Below are positions 46,500 to 58,879 of a stretch of DNA of 64,000 nt, one piece after another. The stretch comes from Mactra quadrangularis (Eukaryota; Mollusca; Bivalvia; Venerida; Mactridae): assembly GCA_025267735.1 (NCBI GenBank), contig CM046311.1, positions 29,865,399 through 29,929,398 on the forward strand, in the 5' to 3' direction. The position numbers were made by a program, and so were the translations under genes. The notes beneath the pieces were generated by a model. The model worked only from the letters and a program-made list of their open reading frames with translations. It was not told the origin of the DNA and searched no databases. The number at the start of each line of letters is the position of its first letter. The stretch's first letter is position 1.

Positions 46500-47475
46500 A
46501 TTGCAGTATACAAATACTTGTTAACAAGAAGTATAAACTTGTACCTGAGACACAAGATTCATTATGACAGTAAGTTTTCAAGTAATTGTTAACAAGAATT
46601 ATATATTTGTATAGGTCGTTTAGGATAACTTGAGACAAACGACTCAGTTTATTTTCATATTAGGAACTCAGGTATTACATACAACAAGGAGGTCAGCTGA
46701 TTTTGTGTAATGAAAGTATTAAACATGTCTTAATGCGTGGAACGTGTGTTCTCGTACTATATTTAATACATAAAAACACACTGATAATAGTCGATAATTA
46801 CGCGTACTAAACTTAAATCCACCTGTGTATAAAAATGGTATCGTTGTATTTTGTCTCAAGTTATCCTAAACGAGCTATACCTGAAGCACGTGATCCACTA
46901 TGACAGTACATATACAAGTAATTGTTAACAAGAAGTATATACTTGTACCTGAAGCACGAGGTCCACTATGACAGTACGTATACAAGTAATTGCTAACAAG
47001 AATTATATACTTGTACCTGAAGCACGAGGTCCACTATGACAGTACGTATACAAGTAATTGTTAACAAGAAGTATATACTTGTACCTGAAGCACGAGGTCC
47101 ACTATGACAGTACGTATACAAGTAATTGCTAACAAGAAGTATATACTTGTACCTGAAGCACGTGATCCACTATGACAGTACATATACAAGTAATTGTTAA
47201 CAAGAAGTATATATTTGTACCTGAAGCACGTGATCCATTATGACAGTACGTATACAAGTAATTGCTAACAAGAAGTATATACTTGTACCTGAAGCACGTA
47301 ATCCACTATGACAGTACGTATACAATTAATTGCTAACAAGAAGTATATGCTTGTACCTGAAGCACGAGGTCCACTATGACAGTACGTATACAAGTAATTG
47401 CTTACAAGAAGTATATACTTGTACCTGAGGCACGTGATCCACTATGACTGTAAGTATGCAAGTAAGTGCACAAGT
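46500..47475. repeat. 68-bp minisatellite, about 10-11 units
   Basis: Units 'acctgaagcacgaggtccac...gtatatacttgt' start at 46881, 46949, 47017, 47085, 47153, 47221, 47289, 47357 and 47425, an exact 68-bp period. An older unit begins at 46545 on the far side of a MITE. Units vary at a few sites ('gctaacaag'/'gttaacaag', 'gaggtcc'/'gtgatcc'). Confidence 0.95.
46612..46877. mobile_element. TA-flanked MITE inside the minisatellite
   Basis: 266-bp element with 28-bp terminal inverted repeats starting TAGSTCGTTTAGGATAACTT, flanked by TA (46610-46611, 46878-46879). Removing the element plus one TA puts the flanking units exactly 68 bp apart, which proves insertion into a pre-existing array. Tc1/mariner-type by TA duplication. 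Confidence 0.9.
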
Positions 47476-48958
47476 TGAATTTTATTAAGATACTAGTTTG
47501 TACTGATCGTGGAATATTACAATTTTTATAGGAATCTGCTTCCTGTCGGCAATCAAATACGTTTTTCATACATTATGTTTAAACTAAGTTCTACATCAAG
47601 TTTGATGGTTTGTTTGCTGAAGACTGTGGTTTTGTTTACTATCACAATGTAGAATAGAACATGCAATCAAATCCATGCATTCAATCAAGTTTATCCATTT
47701 GCAAGTTTCGATTCCTCGCCTGCACTTGTCATATCCCGCTTAAGTTCGATTGAATATAATTTTTTCTTGCATAAGAAGTTGTCTGTCACTTAGCGTACGT
47801 TAGAAAGTAAAACATTAACAAACATGTACAAACATGTCAATTGATTATGAACTTTACATCAGATATTGTGTCTATATTATCTCTCTACATGTATTATAAT
47901 TATGTTCTAACAGTACCAAATACTTATATTTAGAAAAATGATGGACATTATTTGAAAACTCTCGCATAGAACAGAAGTTTTTATAGGCAACTTAAACATT
48001 CAAAATTTATTGTAAATGTATTTCATTGAGTTTTCTTTCAAATGAAATATTGTGGCTATTTCCGAAAACATTCCATCTAAAAGCCATTTATGATAATTCA
48101 TACGATATTTTCAGGAAAAATTATGCTAAATTATATTTTCCTATCATCTTTGTTTTATAAGGATCTAGTATTAAGTCATAAACAAAGTGTAAAACATAAA
48201 ATCAAAACGTTGAACAGAAGTCCCGGGCAACGAAAACGTGTTAAAAACTACATTGTATATATGACTACTTTTCCTTTCTATCGAGATTTTTTTTTAAATT
48301 GTTACACCATAAACTGTATGTGCATAAATACTTAATTGTTTATAGTGCTGATCATTCAAAGCTAACGGCTTATCAATGTGAAAATTTCAAAATAATGAAT
48401 AAATGGTAATTGTAAAAATATGTTCTACAAAAAGGTCATCTTGAAGAGACCCCCTTATGGATTACAAGGAATCCTATGCAACATCCGTCTTGGATCTAGT
48501 GGTAGTATACATGCACAAGTTTACAGAGAAAGAAATGTCTACAGGTTGAGTCATTATAAACTCTCGACTTATCAATGTGATACTTTCAAAAATAATGAAT
48601 AATTGGTTATTGTAATATTGTAAACAAATATTTAAGTACATTAAGTACATTAAAGATGTGAATTACTTAGCTGTTACCTTAATAATTGTAGCTAGAATAC
48701 TTTTACAAATTGAAATAGAAACTAAACAATTAATATCGGAAAGCTTCAGACTGGTTTTGAATCGACATTTTATGGTTTATCAAATCAAACACAAGAAACT
48801 GAACTGAGTATTACTAATTAAAATCAAAGTACTGAAAGTACTGATTAAAGGAATTTTGGAACGATATTAAGAGTTCAAAGTAACTATTTCGATATCCATC
48901 ATTATACCTTAATCATTCATAGTCAACTGTTTCATCTTTCATTTTACACGCACATTAT
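47476..48958. other. No gene recognised; weak duplication
   Basis: AT-rich. Two diverged copies of a ~75-bp segment ('cttatcaatgtga.a.tttcaaaa', 'taatgaataaatggt.attgtaa') near 48368-48420 and 48568-48625. Nothing coding is supported. Confidence 0.4.
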
Positions 48959-49200
48959 TTTACTGATCGAGGGTTCGTAGGTTCGATTCCCGGCGGGGCA
49001 CACTTTTGTAAAGCTTAGATATGAAAAAAAAATTACGGACATTCTCCCACCTACCACTGATTCTAAATCATATAGGACAGTAGTCAGTCACTAAATTGTG
49101 CCTAGAAGTAATCCAGAGATTTAACCTTTTCAATACAATAAGTAGGTTGACTGATCGCCGTGATATAACATATATACAATGTGTTGCTATGGCGTTATGG
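48959..49200 (+). mobile_element. tRNA-derived SINE, mollusc type, 5'-truncated
   Basis: Starts inside the tRNA-like head ('tactgatcgagggttcg', box B 'aggttcgattcc'), includes the body ('attctcccacctacc', 'gtaggttgactgatcgccgt') and ends 'tgttgctatggcgtta'. Box A is missing. Confidence 0.75.
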
Positions 49201-50935
49201 TCACAACAAATTGATCACATGTATTATGATGTCAATAAAAATCGGATAAAGCGAGCGAAAACATATTTTTTACCATATTTTGAAATTTTGAGAAGCGAGC
49301 AAAAAGCGAAGAATAAATGTGTGCCTTTGCGAAGACATTGATTTACGAAAATAGAAAGTATGGAAAGTATTATATAAGATACATGTATAACGATGTACAA
49401 TGTAATATGAAATCAAGTAATAATTAAGTAGCTCTATGTAATATAAACCAAGTTAACAATTACTACAGATGCAAATTAAATTGAATTTAAAACAAGTAAG
49501 GTGTAGGGGTGAAGAGGTTTACACCCACATGAATTTAAAAGTAAAACATAACTTCATTTGTCTTTGGTATTACGTTTATTAATACTAGATGAGAAGAAAG
49601 CACATAATAAAACTAATTATCGGAACCACACTAAAATTATAATGGACCATCCCTGTTCACTTTTTGTGTATATTAATAATCTGGTAAATTATGCTAATGT
49701 CTAAACAATACCACTAAAATTATGCATTGACACATTTAAGAATTGTGAAAATTTATTAGATATTATTTCAGGTCTAAGACAGAGAGCAGTTCTTATATTT
49801 CTGTGTCATTGTAATTTCTAATGATGTATGTCAACAAGAAAAAAATTACTTTGTTTTACCATAATAAGAAAATTGTGCTGATCTATATTGATATCTACAA
49901 CTCAAGTTATTTTATTTTCGGTGAAATTCTACTTGGCCAAGTGCAAAATTATTTGCCTTCCGAAATTTTTGATGCGGTACAAATTTCAAGGTTCTGGAGC
50001 AAACAATTTTTTTCAGTATGGATTTAAGGTGCGGGAAATCCGATGAAGATATGATGTATTTGTTGTGGCCTAAACAAAAAAAACAAAAACAAATAACATC
50101 AATAATATAAAGTGCAGCGAGCGTACATTATTCAAAACGGTCACCCAGCCGACCATCAGCCTTAAAAGTTACAGTTCGTTGCATAACTTTTAATCCTGCC
50201 ATTGCTTTACGTTCCAATAGTTTAATCCAGTTGTGATAAACTATCGCTAAAGTTGTATTATATAAATACAAGTATGTATTTGTTTTCAGTTTTTTTCAAC
50301 TTTATGTTTGATAGTATACATATGTTTCTTATGGGCTATTTTGTTGGCCGCATTAACTCATTGACTTCTATTGAGTTGAAGGCGTTGTTCGTTCTTTTCA
50401 AAATTTTCAGAGCGCTAACATAGACAGGATTTTTTTAAAAGGCCTTCCAAAAATATCAGTAAATGAAAGAGAGTGCACTTTTCTGTATTCAATATACATG
50501 CCGTTTCCTGTGACTCCATTACGCATCTGATTTCATATATATAGATGATACATATCTATTTGGAATGATATTAAATTGACAACTAACATTTTTGTAATAC
50601 TAGTTTATTAATTTGGTGAATTAGGTCATGATAATCCGTTATTTATTCCTTTCTTCTTTCCCAAAGAAAACATCATTAATTATTTGTATGATTTTCACGG
50701 CATGTTTAACTTCCCAATTTGTGTTTTATTTGTTTTGATCTTTATTTTTCAACTATGATGGTTTTGTCAGTAGATGAAAAAACAAACAATACATGAATCA
50801 TAATGAATACATGCGTGTACTCTAAAGCATTAATGTTCCGTAACCAGTATTAATACAGTAGGAAATGTTTAACATGTCGAAATAATAATATTTATAATTT
50901 TTCCACTTCGTATCAAACAAAATAGTCCTCGACAT
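49201..50935. other. No gene recognised
   Basis: About 1.7 kb of AT-rich DNA downstream (3') of the host-gene candidate. No coding motif or repeat structure seen beyond low-complexity tracts. Confidence 0.4.
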
Positions 50936-53052
50936 TTAATCAAAACGGTTTATGTATTCGCGCAAATATCCAAGCGCTCTGTCATTCTGTTGACATCTGT
51001 ATATTTCTCCATAGTCGGAATCAAATCCAATATCAAAAATTTCAATGTTTCCTGGGAATCCACTCAACTTCGTAGACGAGGATATAGCTGGAAGATTGGT
51101 TTCTGCACCAGTATGTACAATAAGTACCACACATTTTTCGGTATCTGAAAAAATTAAAGGTTTATTCTAGAATTAAATGCGTTGGAGCATAAAACGCTCA
51201 CAGGATAAGAGATCAACGTAGTTGTATAAAGATTAGGGCAACAATGACAGTAATGCATTGATCCGAAGTCAACAGCGGTCATCAACTTTTGAACGAAAAA
51301 CAAATATCATTATTTGATTTTTATCAAGTTGTAGAGTGGGCAATAACTGGTCAACAGAGAGACAGACGGACAAAAACAGGCGGACTAAATGCGTCAAACC
51401 ATGATATGACCCAAAACAAACTTGGGGTGGACGAAAAGTATCGACATAACTGTTTACAGCGTTTATAATAATTAAGTACTCCCATCGTTGACACTATAAG
51501 TAAGGAAATTTTTAATGTTTATGTTTACATACAAATTTGAGCAAAAATGTGATATTGAGTATTACCTAGGTTTTGATTTGAACTAACTCTTGTGAACTAG
51601 TTTCTAACAAATATGATCAATAACCTGTCATGTCCAAACATTTATTGATATCCAAATTAAGACAAGGTTTGATAAAAGTGGAGTAAAAATTTGACCAATA
51701 CAGTGTTTAACAATATAACAACGAAGGAAAATCTATCCAACCATAATTATTTATCGATATTGATTTATTTACAATTAAGTCCACTCCATGAGGTACCATA
51801 AACAACAAAAATAACATTCAAAATTAGAATTAACTTACATGTCATATTTTCCAAAGCTAGCTCAATATCTGGTTGCAAACGTGTTGATCTCGGACAAACG
51901 ACAATAAGTGGAATTTCGATTTCTAATCTTTCTCCTTTTTTCTTTATTAAACAATCAAAGTCATTCAACGTGTACATTAAAGTTGTCGCAAATCTGGCCG
52001 AGGCATTGGTATGGATAGAATCTAGAATCTGAACTTTCTTCTTTGGTCTTACTGCAAAAGTGTTTAAAACACCATTTAAATGCTACAGTACATAATACTA
52101 ACGTGAAGCAAATACTTTATTTGAACATGTTGAAAATATGAAGTTAGACGTATATATTTGGTTTCAAATAAAACCAATGAACGAAAATGTGTTTTGATCA
52201 ATTGTGTGACGAGTGAAAAATTACAAGAACTACAGAGATATCCAAAAGTCCTAGGACAAAGCATGTATTTAAGATTTACCGATACACAGACATTTCTTAG
52301 AGAAAGAAACAAATACGAAATATCTTAACAAATTTCAAATTCTAGAAATAAGCCTATATGATAAAATCTATGTTACATAAATTAGCTTAAATCATAGTTA
52401 AAATACTTGCGGTACGTATGACTAGATGTTCTTAAAACTGTATTCGTTTTGTTGACACACTATTTAAGAAAGTTGAAAATTATTTCTAAATGTATTATGA
52501 TGTTCATCTTACCAAAATTAAAACCCGGAACCCAACACAGCAAACTTTGGCAAAAATTGCGAACTCCTCTACAAAAACGAATGAACCATCTGAATATGAT
52601 ATAAAATAAATTTCCGTCTGGTTGTTTTTTGTTCCTTTTAGGATCGTCTTCCGACAGTAATGGTGAGTACATTGTTTGTCTTTCTTCTTTATCCCTGTCT
52701 TGTTGCATGTCTAGGTACTGAATATATAGAAATGTATCAATATTAACAATAATAAGTACACAAAGATTGTCTTTTGTTTAAAAAAGAAACCAAGAAGTCG
52801 TTAAGCCTGTATTAAATTAGAGTTTTCATAATAGCTGTCGTCAAACTTCGAAAGATATCGAGACATGTCGACAACTGAATAGTGATTGGTAAGGTCGAGG
52901 CAATAAATGAGCCCCTGTTCGGACCTTATTTGATTCGGACCCAATTTGATTAAGACACATTTTTTCACACAATTGTCTCCCGAGCTAATATTAATCAGCA
53001 TGGCTAAAAGTAACACAATGCCAATATGGTGCTTTAACAACAATGTGCACAT
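50936..53052 (-). CDS. Candidate host gene, four exons, putative secreted/membrane protein
   Basis: Exon 4 is 51144-50936, exon 3 52051-51839, exon 2 52717-52513. Their introns (51145-51838 and 52052-52512) have GTAAGT/GTAAGA donors and CAG acceptors, and phases agree (1 and 1). Exon 1 (53052-~52807) begins with a signal-peptide-like stretch (IGIVLLLAMLINISS) and a Cys pair (CVKKC). It would join exon 2 in phase 0, but only at a GC donor (CAG|GCTTAA), so this junction is doubtful. Exon 2 has a hydrophobic/aromatic segment (NLFYIIFRWFIRFCRGVRNF). Exons 3-4 form one domain with IHTNASARFATTLMYTLNDF, PLIVVCPRSTRLQPDIELAL and FDIGFDSDYGEIYRCQQND, ending INRFD. Predicted length is ~290 residues. 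I do not recognise the family; alternating hydrophobic strands suggest an alpha/beta fold. Confidence 0.6.
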
Positions 53053-54024
53053 TTTTCACTTAGAATCTCCAAGGGCGATGTCAATTTTATTTCAAAGTAC
53101 AGCGTTAGAGACAAAACTGGATGTTTTGTCATTTACTAAAGTTTATTGTACTACATATATACAGTAAGGCGCTCGTAATGGATGAAATAAGATCTTTACC
53201 ATGTGGGAAGACAATGCGCATGCGATTCGTACGTTATACCATAGCAAAAGTCACATACAAACGATGTCTATTACTACCTTTACGCAGGTCTTACGATATC
53301 TTCATACGTTTTATATACGTGACGTTCGGATGTTTAGCATGCCATTAGTTCGATACGAACAATACGATGTTTATCTTGCGATCAGTACGACATGCACGTA
53401 TTGCTTTATTTTAGTAAAACATGGCAATGAATAAATGATTTATATACAACCGGTTCTCATTCAGCACTTAAATTAATGATATTATTTTAAGGTGGATCAC
53501 AATGATACGTGTGGGCGGACCTGTCTCAATTGTTATGATGTGTCCCTCGAATGAGAACATATTCGTAAAGTAGCCGAATTTAAAATGTCCGACAATGGTA
53601 ACTCTTCAACTGACAATTCTGTCAATTTGCAACCTTTCACTCCACAGAAATAATGAGAAATGCCGTAAAGGCAGCCAATAATGAAAGAATTGACCAACAA
53701 TTGGCAACATTTGACCAATAATGTGGTTGCTGGATAAGGCTATGGTAAATCGTTACATTTCTGATGTGAAAACTACTTGCCAGTTAGTATGGACAGATAT
53801 GTGACAAAATTCAACTACTCATGCGATTATCGTCAACAAGGTAAACGTGATTGTAGTCTGCGAAAATCATTGATAATATGACTGTGTTAATAACATCAGT
53901 CTAACAGTAAAGAAGTATGTGCACGAGTAGTTTATGTAGCAATGTATTTCGTGCTCTGTTATTTCAACCCATAAAAAGATTTTTTTCCTTAACTCATTAT
54001 GTCACTATATGTTAATGGCACATG
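53053..54024. other. Upstream flank of the candidate gene
   Basis: Region 5' of the gene at 50936-53052. No TATA box or other promoter element could be assigned with confidence, and no coding segment was recognised. Confidence 0.35.
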
Positions 54025-54118
54025 GTAAGAAAAATATGCAGCCTTACCGGGGCTCTAACCCAAGACCTCTGGCTTACAGGACTAGAGCCCTCCCGACTGA
54101 GCTATCCGACCGCTAACA
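54025..54118 (-). mobile_element. tRNA-like SINE head, copy 1
   Basis: Minus-strand cloverleaf-like 'ggtcggatagctcagtcggg' with degraded box B ('gggttagagcccc', T-loop C lost) followed by 'ctgcatatttttcttacc'. The same tail follows copy 2 at 54285, so these are repeats, not tRNA genes. Confidence 0.6.
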
Positions 54119-54284
54119 TATTTTCCCATACTGTGAACAGGTAAGTACCGTAACAAACTATCCTGTGAACTGGAACTTGAATTTCAGAATTTCAGGCCGT
54201 TTAAGGAACATTTACTTTGTTTACAAGCGTTTCTCGACTAAGTTATTATCGCGTTCCAATTTTGGTTGCCAAATGTCACAGGGT

Positions 54285-54372
54285 AAGAGAAATATGCAGC
54301 CAGACCGGGGTCAAACCCAGGATCACTCACTTATAGGGCGGGTGCTCTCCAAATTGAGCTAGCTGGGCGCTT
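54285..54372 (-). mobile_element. tRNA-like SINE head, copy 2
   Basis: Minus-strand 'gcgcccagctagctcaattt' and box B-like 'gggtttgaccccgg', followed by 'ctgcatatttctcttaccct'. Shares head and tail with copy 1, 260 bp away. Confidence 0.6.
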
Positions 54373-55312
54373 ACATGTAACTGGCTTAAGTTTGCCGCTT
54401 AATTAATTTGTTTCTGGTCATTCCGTTTTATTACGTTACCTTATTTTTTCACTTGACTGATTTGGCGCGCAATTAAGTCACATCCGCCCATAGTTGGAGC
54501 ACTTCGGTCAAGACGCTGAGCAAGGAAGACGTGTTCTTGAACAGCTCGTTCAGTTAATTAATTTCTACTTCATTTGATTGGATTCGTTGGTAACTATGGG
54601 TTTCTTGTTTTAGTTCTTTATAATTAAATCAATGCTCTTGATGTTCTGTGCTCATTTTCTTTGGCATTTCATATTCCGGTCATTTTTTACCTTTTGTAAT
54701 GTATTTTCGCGACATCCATGAAATGGCAGAAATTCCGTTCCTTCGTTCTTGTTAATGCTAATAAATAACTATTAAATTAAAACAAATTTTACATTCGTCA
54801 ATTACTCGTTACTTAATAAGTTTTGTACTAATTTTGCAGCTTTGCAGCACGTGTGAGAGACGAGTTGATTGTGACCTCCCTTAGCTTATTTGTATGTGAC
54901 TATGGCTTATTTGTATGTGAACATTTAGTCGCTTAGACTGGAAATTTTTCTTATTTATTTGTTTCTCTTTTGTTTTCATAATAATATTGTATTGTTTGTT
55001 CTGTTTACCTAATCATTATTATAATCGCTTCTTAATTTTGTATGTGTTTATACCACAAGAACATTAGCGGAATAAACGAAGTGTTTTAGACTGAACTTTA
55101 CATGCGCTCGTATGTCGAGCAGCTGGACTACTTTGCTAAGTTATGTGTTTATATCTTATTGAAGTAATCAATGTAGTCAGGTTATTTAGACTGTTGTCAT
55201 ATTAAGTATTTCCAGGATGTTCATGGATAGATGTAGATGACATGCTGTATTTATGTACTTATTATATAAATAGAAAATAGAATTATACCAATAGATCTAA
55301 TAAAACAAGATA
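54373..55312. other. No gene recognised
   Basis: AT-rich DNA with no coding motif or clear repeat. Confidence 0.4.
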
Positions 55313-55313
55313 G

Positions 55314-55545
55314 CCGCGGCCGTGGCGTAGTGGTTAGCATGTCTGACTTCGAATCCGGAGATCCGGGTTCGAATCCCGGTCGCGGCTGGTCATACCCTAT
55401 TCATGAGCTGTCGGAATCGTGGTAGGGTAAGTTAGTATTGGTGATAAAAAAGTGTCCAGGAAACCTATAATAGGAAGAGCTGGCCGTCGTGTATATGACC
55501 TATACATGTGTTGAATGCGACGTAAAAAAAAACAAGATCTGTTTA
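55314..55545 (+). mobile_element. tRNA(Arg)-derived SINE with A-rich tail
   Basis: Well-preserved tRNA-like head: 7-bp acceptor pairing agccgcg/cgcggct, 'gtggcgtagtggttagcatg', anticodon-loop region 'gacttcgaa' (would read TCG) and perfect box B 'gggttcgaatccc'. A ~150-bp body ends 'aatgcgacgtaaaaaaaaac'. The attached body and A-tail mark a SINE rather than a tRNA gene. Confidence 0.75.
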
Positions 55546-57279
55546 CGTCATGTTTTACTCCATCAAAGGATTTAGAACCCATTCCAAGTGGTTTTGGACC
55601 AATAGCCACATATTATAAAAATATATTGGTTTACAAATGGCGCCCACCGTTCGAATCATAGTATAGACAAATGGTTCTATCATGAGAAATAATTGCTGAG
55701 GACATCATTTTTTGAAGAAGAGGACATTTTGTGTTGTGAACTCTTGACTGTAGACATTGGGTTTATGTTCTTGTGGTATTGACTAGTGAGTAAAAGAACT
55801 TAGTGTTAATTTTATTACGTACATGTATTTTTTGAAGGTATTGTGTTTACAATTGATATACTATAGTGAGCTATTGTACAGTGGAAAGAAAGGAAATCAC
55901 TCAAATTGCATGCTTATTTAACTAAGATATAATTATCAATAGTATACATGAAAAGTAACTTCCTGGTCACAGTCCGTCGTGAGCATTACTTTACGTGAGA
56001 CCAATTGCAAATTCATTACGTGAATACATTTGGTACTTCATACTAGTGATGCATAACTCTTGATTGAGGATAAGTCTTTTATTTAATTTACTACAATCGA
56101 AACACTAAGGTTTTAAATTTTGAAGTTTCATATTGCATTTGAATTTACTTTCTTACTTACTCGTATAGTTATTGTTGCCTTGACTTAAGCTGACCAAACT
56201 CTTGACCCACTTACGAGACATGGAGTATATTTTCAGATTATAAGTAGTCTTGTAGAAGTGTTGCAGATAATTAGAATTGTTTCAATAGAATATTTGTACA
56301 GGAAAATTGATCTTATATAATTTGAAAGCCGGAATGAATCAACCTCCTGATATGTTATGTTTAATAAACAGGAGTGACTACAATTCCTTCACCAGAACTT
56401 TATAAGTTTGATCTAGCCTACTGCATGCAGTTGTAGAGAGGAGCAGAAAGAATACCCGGAAGTTGACATTACCGTTAAGATGAATCGAACCTATTTAATG
56501 CCCCACTTTGTCTGTTTTGATAACCGTAAATTTACAAAAAGCAACCCTAAAAATAATTGTTTTATTTTCTTTTTGTATGACATATTGATTATTTATATGA
56601 TATATCATTGTATTGGGATTGATTGTTTAATATTTTACTTATGTATTTTGTAACTGTTTATTGTTTAATAATATTGGCATGTAAGCGATATACTATTGTC
56701 ATGCTAGAACTTATACCATGATTAATTATTTGATTTAATTTTGATATTTCATTTTTGAATTGGATATTAAGTTAATATGTTTTTGAAATTATTCATAAAT
56801 TGTTTCCTATCAAATTAATTATTTTTGTCTATCTAACAGATTGTATAAAAATTCCAAAACAAAATATATACTTTGTGGTATTTGATATTACATTTATTAA
56901 AAAAAGGTTCAAATGTTTTGAAATATTTTATGAATCACTGAACATTATTATTGTGGTTACATTGTTGATCTTTATATTCTTAATAGAGTTGTAGACATTT
57001 TTTTTCAATATTTTTTTCTGGAATATTGGTTCAATTGTTCTTGTAGTGACTGGAATCTGTATTGTGTAAATTATTGTCATTGAAATCCATTATTGTTTTA
57101 AATTGTATGTAACAGATGATTTCATTTTGTACTTTGTTGTAAAACAACTTAAATAGTCATACTTACTTTTGAGACGTGAATGATCCTATTACTTTGGTGC
57201 AAGATAGACATCTATTTTCATGCTAGTTTAATGATGCATTTTGATGATATGAATACTTGATGTATATTGGAAATCGAAA
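55546..57279. other. No gene recognised; possible LTR region
   Basis: Very AT-rich with no coding motif. Because a gag gene begins at 62911 and the TTTGAA-rich tract at 57280 resembles sequence just before that gag, the 5' LTR might lie here, but no LTR pair can be tested inside the window. Confidence 0.3.
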
Positions 57280-57650
57280 TTGCACTTTGACATTTCAATT
57301 AAATTTGAACCTTGAATGGAAATAGTTCTTACAAACATTTGAAATTGATTAGTGAATTGAGAATGAACTTTGTCGTTTGAAGTTGATATTGAACTTTGAC
57401 ATTTGAAAGTGAACTTTGAATTGAGAATGTACTTTAATGTTTTGAATTGACTTTGAATTGAGAATGAACCACGACGTTTGAACTTGAAATTGAACTTTGA
57501 ACTTAGACGTTTGAATTGAACTGTGATTTGATTTGAATTTGAATTGAACTTTGATTTGAATTGAATTTGAAATCAACTGTGATTTGAATTGACCTGTGAA
57601 TTGAATGTGAATTGAATTGTGAATTGAAATTACACATTGACAAATGTTTA
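57280..57650. repeat. Degenerate TTTGAATTGAACTTTGA repeats
   Basis: About 20 imperfect short units such as 'gaactttgaattgag' and 'acgtttgaattgaac'. The repeats create a spurious Lys/Phe/Gln/Ser-rich minus-strand frame. Similar words ('tttgaaccttga') occur at 62845-62860 just before the gag gene. Confidence 0.75.
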
Positions 57651-58515
57651 AGCTGAATTTGAAGAGGATATGTAATAGTCTACCTATCTTACAGTGAAAT
57701 TTTGACCACAGTAGGACATTTTGTTAATGCAAATCTAATGAATTATTCATGTAGCTGGATGCCTCCCTGATATCGTACGGGGGGATGCATAAAATCTAAG
57801 CCGCGTTTAAGTCCATAATCTAGGTCAAAGGTCAACTAGGTCCATTTCTTTATTATTAGACCCTATGCTTTTAATACTGAAATTTCAAGAAATTGAATTG
57901 GTAAAGTGGAGAATTTTTGTTGAAAACTAATGAATTATGATTAAACTTTATTTCTATGAAAAAAATGATTGTTTGATAACATTATTACTTCCCTTTTTAG
58001 CATTTTGTCGCGAAAATAGGTGACAATAAAAAAGCGCCTACAATAGTTCCCTAGTTGAACTACAGTTAGTGTTTATCGTTAAATATACTTGAGTTGTTTT
58101 TATTGATGCTTCGTGACCTTTTTAGTAGACATTTGATACTTGATAAGGTTAAAATAATGTCACAGTTATGTAAAATTAAGAGCGTGTGGTATAACTGTTT
58201 TTACAGATTTTTTGACAAATAAGGAAAACCTTTGAAAAGGCAGTTCTTTTATTCAATTCATGTTACAGATGACATACTGAGCCACAAAGATAATGTTTAA
58301 AAACCTATTTTGTGATAAAAATGTGTTATTTAGGTAAAAAAACAACACAGTGCATTTTCTTATCATTAAAGTTATGTGATCATTGCAAAAAGTCAAGTAA
58401 ATTTATAATAGAAAACTTTTAGAATACGTTCAACTTGTTCAAAATATTTTTAATGTGTTGATTATATGATTACGTCCCTTTATGTAAAGTTTGTCGCGTA
58501 AATAGGATAAAAAAC

Positions 58516-58765
58516 AGCTCCCATTTAACTCAGTAGGTAGCACGCTAGTCTGCTGATCGCGAGTTTTTTTATTTCTATTCCCGGGCAAAGCAAACTTTCA
58601 TGGAAATGATTTCTATAAAAATTCTCCCTCCTACACTGATCATAGTTATGTCAACAACTGACGAAAGTACATGCTAACTGTTAGAAAGCTTAATCCAGAT
58701 ATTTAGCTTTTCTAGGACGGCCGTGATATGACCTTTACGTTGTGCTGCTACGGCGCAGGACTTAA
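58516..58765 (+). mobile_element. tRNA-derived SINE in left arm
   Basis: Mollusc-type SINE: 'taactcagtaggtagcacg' head with box B replaced by a T-rich tract ('gagtttttttatttctattc'), body 'ctccctcctaca', tail 'gtgctgctacggcg'. The same copy is present inverted in the right arm, so it predates the duplication. Confidence 0.8.
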
Positions 58766-58879
58766 CTAAACAGAAAATACACAATAAATCAACCGTAATA
58801 TGACAAACATTGAGTTAAGAACATATTTCGATTTCTATGAAATAATTGTAAAATGTATCATTATCTAAATGGTACAAAT

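Noticed and set aside
46500..47475. CRISPR-like array
   Set aside because: The 68-bp units are repeated end to end with no unique spacers.
54025..54372. Two possible functional tRNA genes
   Set aside because: Box B and stems are degraded and both share a common downstream tail, which marks SINE copies.
55314..55390. Functional tRNA-Arg gene
   Set aside because: The head is followed by a ~150-bp SINE body and an A-rich tail; the anticodon stem contains a mismatch and the D region is irregular.
57349..57576. 75-codon Lys/Phe/Gln/Ser-rich frame
   Set aside because: Translation of the degenerate TTTGAA repeat tract; no protein signal.
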